The notes under the pieces: generated by a model | Databases searched by the model: none | Told to the model about the DNA's origin: nothing | What the model saw: only the letters and a program-made list of their open reading frames with translations | Position numbers and translations under genes: made by a program | Part shown: piece after piece, positions 8,507-14,684 of the stretch | Position numbering within the stretch: the first letter of the stretch is position 1 | How the letters are laid out: every line of letters begins with the position of its first letter | Assembly: GCA_016302405.1 (NCBI GenBank) | Contig: JAEDNR010000019.1 | Location: forward strand, 1-23,826 | DNA from: Oscillospiraceae bacterium | Lineage (GTDB): Bacteria; Bacillota; Clostridia; Oscillospirales; Oscillospiraceae | Direction: 5' to 3' | Length of the DNA: 23,826 nt

Positions 8507-9307
8507 TCAAATGTAGAGAATGATTTTGTCTTTTCCCCGCTGGTAGGCGTAAAGACCCACGGCAAGGGCGATAAACGCAGCTGCGAAGCCCCGCAGCATC
8601 AGAGCAACTTCCGGCCACTGGTGATACAAAAATACGTCCCGGGCCTGGGTGGCGTAGAAATAGGTCGGGTTAAAATGGGAAATAAGATACTGCATAAAAT
8701 CGGGAAGGGCGGAGAGAGGGTAGAACAGGGGAGTAATGTACATCCAGGCGGTCAGAAACACGGAGTAAATATAAGCAGTATCCCGGATGAAGGTGTCGGC
8801 CATGGCAAGAAACAGGCCCAGCCCAAAGGTAAAGATGGCTGTCTGCAGAAACACGACCGGGAAAGCCAGGATATGGACGGTAAGGGGGGTTCTGGTGGCA
8901 ATTAATACAATGGCGAAAGCGATCAGCTGGAAAAAGAAATTCACCACGGTACTGAAAAAGACGGACATGGGGAAAATATAATAGGGAATCCGGGCTTTTC
9001 GCATCAAAGCGCCGTTGCTCACAAAGGATCGGATCATGCCGTTGGTCCCGTCAGTGACGAGGGAGAACATCATCCGGCCGGCAAACAGATAAACGGGGAA
9101 ATTTTCAATACTGTTATGAAACATGGTGGAAAACACCAGGTACATGATGAGCATGACACCCAGCGGGTTCAAAACACACCACAGATACCCAAGAACGCTC
9201 TGCCGGTATTTCCGCTTGAGCTCCCTGGAGACCAGATTGTTCAGCAGGGGCAGGTAGGCAATAAAATTGCGCAGCATTCCCATCAGAGCATCGATTCGCT
9301 TTTTCAT
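8507..9307 (-). CDS. ABC-2 type polysaccharide export permease (Wzm/TagG type)
   Basis: This 266-residue membrane protein has about six transmembrane segments and the family's N-terminal pattern. An amphipathic cytoplasmic helix is followed by LVSRELKRKYRQSVLGYLW, then the first membrane span (about 39-63), as in TagG, Wzm and RfbA. It forms the channel half of the ABC exporter with the ATPase encoded 10 bp downstream, and moves a lipid-linked glycan across the membrane. The start has GAGGATA a few bases upstream. It begins 17 bp after the ugd stop, so translation is probably coupled within the operon. Export of a teichoic-acid-like or capsule-like polymer is inferred. The polymer itself is not identified. 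Confidence 0.92.
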   Translation of the reverse strand: MKKRIDALMGMLRNFIAYLPLLNNLVSRELKRKYRQSVLGYLWCVLNPLGVMLIMYLVFSTMFHNSIENFPVYLFAGRMMFSLVTDGTNGMIRSFVSNGALMRKARIPYYIFPMSVFFSTVVNFFFQLIAFAIVLIATRTPLTVHILAFPVVFLQTAIFTFGLGLFLAMADTFIRDTAYIYSVFLTAWMYITPLFYPLSALPDFMQYLISHFNPTYFYATQARDVFLYHQWPEVALMLRGFAAAFIALAVGLYAYQRGKDKIILYI

Positions 9308-9324
9308 TCTTTTTATCCTCGCTG

Positions 9325-10545
9325 TCAGTCCCGGTTAAACAGGTCCCGGGTATATACTTTCCGGGCAACATCGGAAAGCTCCGCTTCTGCCCGGTTCGCT
9401 ACGATCACATCGCTGCGCCGCTTGAAAGCGTCCAGATCGTTGACGACCTCGCTGCCATAGAACCGGTCGCCGTCGGGAAGCGTTGGCTCGTATACGATCA
9501 GCTTGACGCCCTTGCCCTTGAGCCGTTTCATGACGCCTTGGATGCTGCTGTGCCGGAAATTATCCGAGTTGTGCTTCATGGTCAGCCGGTAGACGCCGAT
9601 ACAGATGTCTTCCGCGTTTTCCCCGGTGAAGCCGGCTTTTTTCAGGATCCGTTCGGCAATGAAGTCTTTGCGGGTGCTGTTGGATTTGACGATGGCTTCA
9701 ATCAGGTTTTCGGGAACATCCTGGTAGTTGGCAAGCAGCTGCTTGGTGTCCTTGGGGAGGCAGTAGCCGCCGTAGCCGAAGGAGGGGTTATTGTAATGGG
9801 TGCCGATGCGCGGATCCAGGCACACGCCCTCGATGATTTTTTGGGTATCCAGATGCTTCAGCTCGGCATAGGTGTCCAGCTCGTTGAAATAGCTGACCCG
9901 CAGGGCAAGGTAGGTGTTGGCAAACAGCTTCACGGCTTCCGCCTCGGTGGTGTTCATGTAAAGAATGTCCACATTCTCTTTCAGAGCGCCCTGACGGAGC
10001 ATTCCCGCAAAGGTTTCCGCTGCCTTTACTAGGCCCTCGTCTTCCATGTCGGTGCCCACAATGATCCGGCTGGGATACAGATTGTCGTACAGCGCCCGGC
10101 TTTCCCGGAGAAACTCCGGGCTGAACAGGATGCGGCCGCAGTTCAGTTTTTCACGCAGCGATTTTGTATAGCCCACAGGTATGGTGGATTTGATGACTAT
10201 GATGGCATCGGGGTTCACCGCCATCACCTTGCGGATCACGCTTTCCACCGCCGAGGTATCAAAGAAGTTCTTCTCGCTGTCATAGTTGGTGGGGGTGGCG
10301 ATCACCACGAACTGTGCCTGCCTGTAGGCAAAGTCCGCGTCCAGGGTGGCGGTCAGATCCAGGTCATGCCCGGAAAGATATGCTTCAATTTCCTTATCCG
10401 CGATAGGAGACTGACGGCGGTTGATCATATCCACTTTTTCCGGCACAATATCCACCGCGTAAACTTTCTGATGCTGGGCAAGAAGAACGGAAATGGACAG
10501 GCCCACATAGCCTGTGCCCGCAACGGCAACCGTAATTTTTTCCAT
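9325..10545 (-). CDS. ugd: UDP-glucose 6-dehydrogenase (HasB-like)
   Basis: This 406-residue enzyme oxidises UDP-glucose to UDP-glucuronate with two NAD+, supplying an acidic sugar donor. The NAD-binding motif GTGYVGLS is at 10-17, ATPTN at 83-87, the FSPEFLRESRALYDNLYPSR stretch near 141-160, the catalytic Cys262 in FGYGGYCLPKD, and a C-terminal domain with MKHNSDNFRHSS. Length and sequence style match the short HasB-type enzymes of Gram-positive capsule loci (about 400 residues). The start at 10545 is chosen because AAAGGAGA precedes it. An in-frame extension to 10698 would run through a repeat hairpin and is not protein-like. It is the first gene of the polysaccharide operon, expressed from the promoter at 10850-10878 through a leader of about 300 nt. 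A related nucleotide-sugar dehydrogenase specificity is possible but less likely. Confidence 0.93.
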   Translation of the reverse strand: MEKITVAVAGTGYVGLSISVLLAQHQKVYAVDIVPEKVDMINRRQSPIADKEIEAYLSGHDLDLTATLDADFAYRQAQFVVIATPTNYDSEKNFFDTSAVESVIRKVMAVNPDAIIVIKSTIPVGYTKSLREKLNCGRILFSPEFLRESRALYDNLYPSRIIVGTDMEDEGLVKAAETFAGMLRQGALKENVDILYMNTTEAEAVKLFANTYLALRVSYFNELDTYAELKHLDTQKIIEGVCLDPRIGTHYNNPSFGYGGYCLPKDTKQLLANYQDVPENLIEAIVKSNSTRKDFIAERILKKAGFTGENAEDICIGVYRLTMKHNSDNFRHSSIQGVMKRLKGKGVKLIVYEPTLPDGDRFYGSEVVNDLDAFKRRSDVIVANRAEAELSDVARKVYTRDLFNRD

Positions 10546-10572
10546 GGATGATTCTCCTTTACTTATACACAG

Positions 10573-10669
10573 ACAAATTGGGGATTTGTAGGACTGTTTG
10601 GACAGTGGTGTACCGCATCGGCACCGCTTGCCACTGCCCAAACAGCACTGCAAATTCCCAATTTGTATA
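10573..10669. repeat. MITE-like imperfect inverted repeat in the ugd leader (family B)
   Basis: The two halves are near-perfect inverted copies. The left arm begins ACAAATTGGGGATTTGT and continues CTGTTTGGACAGTGG. The right arm, read in reverse complement, begins ACAAATTGGGAATTTGC and continues CTGTTTGGGCAGTGG. The ends resemble those of family A, and the CTGTTTGGACAGTGGT core recurs at about 19411 in another element. Transcribed as part of the ugd leader it would form one long hairpin between the candidate structured RNA and the ribosome site. Confidence 0.8.
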
Positions 10670-10673
10670 TTTG

Positions 10674-10843
10674 ATGAGTAAATGTCCATGCCACGCATCT
10701 TAGCGCCACCAGGAATGAAACCTGGTACTGGAATTAGCGCTCATACGACTGTATACTAAGGATACGGCAAAGGTCGATAGGGTTTTGGGCAAGTAGCCCG
10801 TTGAGTAAAACCGATATGCATATTTCCTTTTTCCCGGACTCAT
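10674..10843 (-). ncRNA. Candidate structured leader RNA of the polysaccharide operon
   Basis: Immediately downstream of the ugd promoter, the transcript's first ~170 nt can fold into a closed multi-branch structure. The 5' end (10836-10843) pairs with 10684-10687 and 10674-10677 as a closing stem. Arm 1 is GGTTTT/AAAACC (10781-10786 with 10807-10812), with an inner GGGC/GCCC pair. Arm 2 is CGAC/GTCG (10746-10749 with 10773-10776), with an inner GTAT/ATAC pair. Arm 3 is AGCGC/GCGCT (10702-10706 with 10737-10741), with an inner ACCAGG/CCTGGT stem. I could not match it to a riboswitch consensus I know, and there is no clear terminator. It could be a riboswitch, a protein-binding leader or a stand-alone RNA (for example, a raiA-type RNA is worth testing). 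The fold was made by eye. Confidence 0.5.
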
Positions 10844-10849
10844 ATTTAT

Positions 10850-10878
10850 AGTATACAGATAACCTTGTGAAAAGTCAA
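10850..10878 (-). promoter_or_regulatory. Promoter of the ugd/ABC/GT operon
   Basis: On the minus strand a TTGACT -35 box and a TATACT -10 box are separated by exactly 17 bp. The predicted start near 10843 coincides with the 5' end of the foldable leader. It points away from a second promoter at 10942-10970. Confidence 0.85.
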
Positions 10879-10941
10879 CTTCTTTGCTTTGAAACGCCGG
10901 GCCTGCCCCGGGCTGGAGCTCCCGATGCCCGGAGAATCGAG

Positions 10942-10970
10942 TTGACTTTTCCCGGGGTTATTCGTATAAT
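10942..10970 (+). promoter_or_regulatory. Promoter of the GT8-GT2 gene
   Basis: A TTGACT -35 box and a perfect TATAAT -10 box are 17 bp apart. The sequence around the -35 (GTTGACTTTTC, 10941-10951) is an exact inverted copy of that at the divergent ugd promoter (10869-10879), and the spacers share GGTTAT. Between the two promoters lies a GCCGGGC...GCCCGG inverted repeat (10896-10932) that could bind a shared regulator. Confidence 0.87.
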
Positions 10971-11004
10971 TAGCCATAAGCGCGGGAGGCACATGCGGGT
11001 TTTT

Positions 11005-11074
11005 GCTGCCTGAAACAGAATGCGGTTCCACCTTCCGGCAGCAGCGGACCGCAGGACACCATTGTTTCAGCAGC
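11005..11074 (+). other. Leader hairpin upstream of the GT8-GT2 gene
   Basis: GCTG and CTGAAACA (11005-11017, one bulged C) pair with TGTTTCAGCAGC (11063-11074). An inner stem pairs GCGGTTCC (11022-11029) with GGACCGC (11046-11052). The structure sits in the 5' leader, ending 13 bases before the GAGGG ribosome site. Its function is unknown, and there is no T-run, so it is not a terminator. Confidence 0.5.
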
Positions 11075-11097
11075 CCCCAAGAAAAGAGGGATACGTT

Positions 11098-13161
11098 ATG
11101 ACTTGCGAAAATATGCAGAGGAATGAAGCCGTAGACATCTGTATGATAACCGACAGCGATTATGTGATGCCTACCTGCGTGGCAATTCAGTCATTAATTT
11201 TGTCAAAAAGTAAAGAAAGCTATTATCGCATTTATATTATCGCCTCTGATCTTTCCCAGCAAGCGGAAGGTCAGTTCAAAACTCTGGCTACGGACTCGGC
11301 AGAGATTCATATTATTCAGGAGAGTGCGGAAAAATCCTTTGTCGGTTTTCATATTTATGACGACAAGGAAACCTGTGTTGCCTCCCGTGCTGCGTTGTTA
11401 AAATTTAACATTGCGGAACTTCTGCCCCATCTGGACAAAGTACTCTATCTTGACAGCGATATTATTGTCAAAGAGTCTTTGGAGACGCTTTTTTCCGAAA
11501 ATATCGATGGATACTACACTGCGGCAGTCCATGAAAGTGGCTGCATGTATTATAACATCGCCTACGCCCACCGGGTAGCATGCTACTTTTGCTCCGGTGT
11601 CATGCTCATGAACCTGAAAAAGCTCCGTCAGGAGGCGATGGCAGAAAAGCTGCTTCATACCGCTCGGGAATTGACGGACTCGTTTCTGCTGGATCAGGAT
11701 GTTTTTAACGTGGTTTTTGACGGGCAGTGGAAACAGCTTCCCATCCGCTACGACTTTATGTCCGTTAATTTGTACAGGGCCTATAAATACTGGCAGATTG
11801 AAGAGGTCAACCTGCGCTACGGCACGAATTACCGGAATAAAAAACAGCTGTTTGCTGATGCCGCAATCATCCATTATGGCTCGAAGGATAAGCCCTGGAA
11901 GGATCCGGACGGCGCCTGTGCTTCCGAGTGGCTGGAGGTATATCTCAAAACGCCTATTGAACACACGCTCCTTCAGCTTCCTCCCCGGGAAGAGGAATTT
12001 GGCGTCTCCGTTATTATGCCCTGCTATAATGTTGAGAACTATGTGGATCAGACAATACGTTCGCTTCTGGATCAGACCTTCCAGGACTTTGAAGTGATCT
12101 GTTTGGATGACGGCTCTACAGACGCAACCTTAGCGATTCTCCGGGAATACGAGGCGCGGTATCCCAATATCCGTGTTTTTACCAATTCCAATCACGGACA
12201 GGGATGGGAGCGAAACTACGGTATTCAGCTGGCCCGGGGAAAGTACATTTACTTTATGGACAGCGACGATCTCCTGCGGCCGAATTGCCTGAGCAGAATA
12301 TACACCTGCGCAGAGGTGAACCAACTGGATCTGTTGTTTTTCGAAGCCTCTTCTTTCTTTGAAAGCGCAGACCTTGAAAGCCGCTTCCCCCAATATAAAA
12401 CGGCTTATGACCGGCAGGAGGCTTTCCCCGCCGTTTATTCGGGTGAAGAACTATACATCCGGTTCCGGGAAAAGGGCGGCCTGATTGTTCAGCCCTGCCT
12501 ACAGCTTTCCAGAAAGCGGTTTCTGGAAGAAAACAACATTCTTTTTCCGGAACTACCCATGTTGGAGGATAACCTTTTTGTCTTTAACGAGCTTCGGTAT
12601 GCCCATCGGGTCAAATGCATTCCGGATGTTTTGTATGACAGGCGTATTCGTGAGGGCTCAATTATGACAGCCGCCAGGAAAGCAGACCGTGTACAGGCTT
12701 TGTCTGTGGTGGTCGGCACTATGATGCAGAACCTGACAGACTACAAAGAGGGAACACCCATGTTTTGCGCTGTCGCGGCACACATTAAACTCTATTTAGA
12801 AATGCTGCGCAATGCCTATTATGAGATGGTGGATACCGGAGCAACGGGGGCAGCTATGGAATCTGCTCAGAATGCGGCCATTGGCTTTTCCCTTTTTTCC
12901 GACTTTGACCGGAAGCTCTGTACCGAACAAGCAAAGAACAAGTGCCAGAAGCCGGCATTCAACAGAGGATACCAGAAAGGTATCAATGAGGTGGAGAATT
13001 CAAAGACCTTTCTTGTCGGCAGAGTCATTACCTGGCTTCCCAAGCAGATCGTTGCTTTTGTACGCACCGCGCAAAAAAGCGGATTAGGGACAGCACTGAA
13101 AAAAGCAGGCCATAAGCTTGCGTTGCTCCCCGCACGGGCAGCGGAAGCTTTTCGGAAGTAA
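11098..13161 (+). CDS. Two-domain glycosyltransferase, GT8 + GT2
   Basis: This protein has 687 residues from the ATG at 11098, which is chosen because GAGGG precedes it. An in-frame ATG at 11020 lies inside the leader hairpin. The N-terminal GT8 domain (about 11-290) starts VDICMITDSDYV, has the DXD metal site D119-S120-D121 (LYLDSDIIV) and the IHYGSKDKPW motif (258-267) typical of LgtC/glycogenin-type retaining enzymes. The GT2 domain (about 301-520) starts FGVSVIMPCYNVENYV, with DDGSTD at 337-342 and DSDD at 388-391. A basic C-terminal end may lie on the membrane. By eye the gene is more AT-rich than carAB beside it, which fits acquired surface-glycan genes. It diverges from the ugd operon and probably adds two sugars to the same glycan. 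Specificity is unknown. Confidence 0.9.
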   Translation: MTCENMQRNEAVDICMITDSDYVMPTCVAIQSLILSKSKESYYRIYIIASDLSQQAEGQFKTLATDSAEIHIIQESAEKSFVGFHIYDDKETCVASRAALLKFNIAELLPHLDKVLYLDSDIIVKESLETLFSENIDGYYTAAVHESGCMYYNIAYAHRVACYFCSGVMLMNLKKLRQEAMAEKLLHTARELTDSFLLDQDVFNVVFDGQWKQLPIRYDFMSVNLYRAYKYWQIEEVNLRYGTNYRNKKQLFADAAIIHYGSKDKPWKDPDGACASEWLEVYLKTPIEHTLLQLPPREEEFGVSVIMPCYNVENYVDQTIRSLLDQTFQDFEVICLDDGSTDATLAILREYEARYPNIRVFTNSNHGQGWERNYGIQLARGKYIYFMDSDDLLRPNCLSRIYTCAEVNQLDLLFFEASSFFESADLESRFPQYKTAYDRQEAFPAVYSGEELYIRFREKGGLIVQPCLQLSRKRFLEENNILFPELPMLEDNLFVFNELRYAHRVKCIPDVLYDRRIREGSIMTAARKADRVQALSVVVGTMMQNLTDYKEGTPMFCAVAAHIKLYLEMLRNAYYEMVDTGATGAAMESAQNAAIGFSLFSDFDRKLCTEQAKNKCQKPAFNRGYQKGINEVENSKTFLVGRVITWLPKQIVAFVRTAQKSGLGTALKKAGHKLALLPARAAEAFRK

Positions 13162-13336
13162 CCGGGGATCCTGTTTTTGACCGGAATCTGTCTCACGCAA
13201 GGACAGCCTCCTGAAGAGCGGATAAATTACGCTTCATGGAATACCGACGATGAAAGCAGCAAAACCTGCAATGAATAAGGAGATAAAACAAAACGAAAGT
13301 GTCCGGGCGGGGGACTGTGCCGGCAAGAAAAAGCCC

Positions 13337-13365
13337 TTGACAAACGCCCTTCTTTTTTGTAAAAT
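13337..13365 (+). promoter_or_regulatory. Promoter of carAB
   Basis: A perfect TTGACA -35 box is followed after 17 bp by TAAAAT. The predicted start is near 13372, giving a leader of about 195 nt before carA. The rest of the 404-bp gap (13162-13336) shows no gene and no clear terminator for the upstream gene. Confidence 0.87.
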
Positions 13366-13474
13366 ATCCTACCGAAAGGTGGGGACGCTTGTGGGATTTC
13401 CGAAGAAGCAGCGATATGCGTTTGGAAATCGGGGGAAGTGTTTCCATTCTTCTTTTGCCTTTTATTTTTTTGGT

Positions 13475-13520
13475 AACCGAGCTTGAAAGGGATTTTCCTT
13501 TTCCGGCCCGGTTTTCTTTT
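13475..13520 (+). terminator. Intrinsic terminator inside the carAB leader (probable attenuator)
   Basis: AACCGAGC (13475-13482) pairs with GCCCGGTT (13506-13513) with one mismatch. An inner GAAAGG/CCTTTTC stem is enclosed, and TTTTCTTTT follows at once. Because it lies downstream of the carAB promoter and upstream of carA, transcripts must read through it. Its 3' arm overlaps CCGGCCC (13503-13509), which can instead pair with GGGCCGG (13541-13547). This is a mutually exclusive fold close to the ribosome site. Upstream in the leader, GATTTCC/GGAAATC (13395-13430) competes with GGAAA/TTTCC (13424-13444) ahead of a second T-rich stretch (13448-13471). I saw no PyrR-binding or T-box consensus. 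Confidence 0.65.
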
Positions 13521-13565
13521 GCCCCTATCCCCTGGGAGTGGGGCCGGCCATTACGAAAGGAATGA

Positions 13566-14684
13566 ATGCGGATGAAGCCTTACGACAGAAAGATCGTCCT
13601 GGAAAACGGCAGGGAGTTCTACGGCTATGGGTTCGGCGCCCATGTGTCGGCTGTAAACGAGCTGGTGTTCAACACCTCCATGGTGGGCTACCAGGAGATC
13701 ATTTCCGACCCCTCCTACACCGACCAGATGGTGTGCATGACCTACCCCCTTATCGGCAACTACGGTATGACCGAGGAAGACTATGAGACGAGAGTGCCCA
13801 CCATGGGCGGCCTGATCGTCCGGGAGTACAACGACCTGCCCTCCAATTTCCGGTATACCAAGACCCTTTCCGAGGTGCTGGATGAGTACGGCATCCCCGG
13901 CATCAGCGGGGTGGACACCCGTATGATCACCCGGATCATCCGGGACGAGGGCAGCCAGAAGGTGCTCATCTGCGACGCCTCCCTGCCCTTTGCCAACGCC
14001 TACCAGCTGCTTCTCAACTACCAGATCCCCCACGACATGGTTTCCCGGGTGTCCTCCAAAAAGCGCTGGTACTCCCGGACCCCCCACCACCGCTTCGATG
14101 TGGTGGCGGTGGACTGCGGCATGAAGCTGAACATCATCCGCAAGCTCAATGAAAAGGGCTGCAACGTCACCGTGGTGCCCTACAACACCTCCGCCGAGGA
14201 CATTATGAAAATGCGCCCTGACGGCCTGTTCCTGTCCAACGGCCCCGGAGATCCCCAGGATGTGCAGACCGTAATCCGGGTGGTGCAGGAGCTCCAGGGG
14301 AAGCTCCCCATCTTCGGCATCTGCCTGGGCCATCAGATGATTTCTCTGGCCATGGGCGCGAAAACCTATAAAATGAAGTTCGGCCACCGGGGCGGCAACC
14401 ATCCCGTGCTGAACATTGCCACGGGGAAGGTGGAGATCACCTCCCAGAACCATTCCTACGCGGTGGATCCGGATTCCCTTGCCGGTACGGGCCTTACCAT
14501 GACCCATGTGAACCTGCTGGACAACACGGCGGAGGGCGTGGCCTGCTGGGAAAAGAAGCTCTTTTCTGTGCAGTACCACCCGGAGTCCGCTCCCGGCCCC
14601 CAGGACAGCACCTACCTGTTTGACCAGTTCATTTCTCTGATGGAAAGCGCGAAGGAGGGTAAGCAGAATGCCGAAGCGTACTGA
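13566..14684 (+). CDS. carA: Carbamoyl-phosphate synthase small (glutaminase) subunit
   Basis: This 372-residue subunit hydrolyses glutamine and passes ammonia to CarB for carbamoyl phosphate, the precursor of pyrimidines and arginine. The N-terminal CarA domain spans about 5-150 (FNTSMVGYQEIISDPSYTDQ, GISGVDTRMITR). The class I glutamine amidotransferase domain follows, with nucleophile Cys253 in GICLGHQ and the His338/Glu340 pair in YHPESAPGP. All triad residues are intact. The start at 13566 has GAAAGGA five bases upstream. An in-frame ATG two codons later is the alternative. Its end overlaps the carB start by 17 bp, so the two are translationally coupled. Expression is probably controlled by the attenuator in the leader. 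Confidence 0.97.
   Translation: MRMKPYDRKIVLENGREFYGYGFGAHVSAVNELVFNTSMVGYQEIISDPSYTDQMVCMTYPLIGNYGMTEEDYETRVPTMGGLIVREYNDLPSNFRYTKTLSEVLDEYGIPGISGVDTRMITRIIRDEGSQKVLICDASLPFANAYQLLLNYQIPHDMVSRVSSKKRWYSRTPHHRFDVVAVDCGMKLNIIRKLNEKGCNVTVVPYNTSAEDIMKMRPDGLFLSNGPGDPQDVQTVIRVVQELQGKLPIFGICLGHQMISLAMGAKTYKMKFGHRGGNHPVLNIATGKVEITSQNHSYAVDPDSLAGTGLTMTHVNLLDNTAEGVACWEKKLFSVQYHPESAPGPQDSTYLFDQFISLMESAKEGKQNAEAY

Noticed and set aside
10546..10698. 51-residue N-terminal extension of UDP-glucose dehydrogenase
   Set aside because: It would be translated through the inverted repeat and part of the leader RNA and has no family similarity. The ATG at 10545 has AAAGGAGA and starts exactly at the Rossmann fold.
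10860..10960. Invertible promoter (phase-variable switch) flanked by the GAAAAGTCAAC/GTTGACTTTTC inverted repeat
   Set aside because: The repeats contain the -35 boxes themselves and no recombinase gene is seen. Inversion between them would leave both promoters intact, so a switch function is not supported beyond the shared-regulator idea.
13366..13420. c-di-GMP (GEMM) riboswitch in the carAB leader, suggested by CCTACC-GAAA-GGTGGG followed by GGACGC
   Set aside because: Only the tetraloop hairpin and GGACGC resemble it. The upstream GCAAACC half would fall inside the promoter, and the GCAAAGCC part is absent.
13193..13486. Small open frames of 78-84 residues between the GT8-GT2 gene and carA
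   Set aside because: They overlap the carAB promoter and leader on both strands, lack ribosome sites and resemble no protein.
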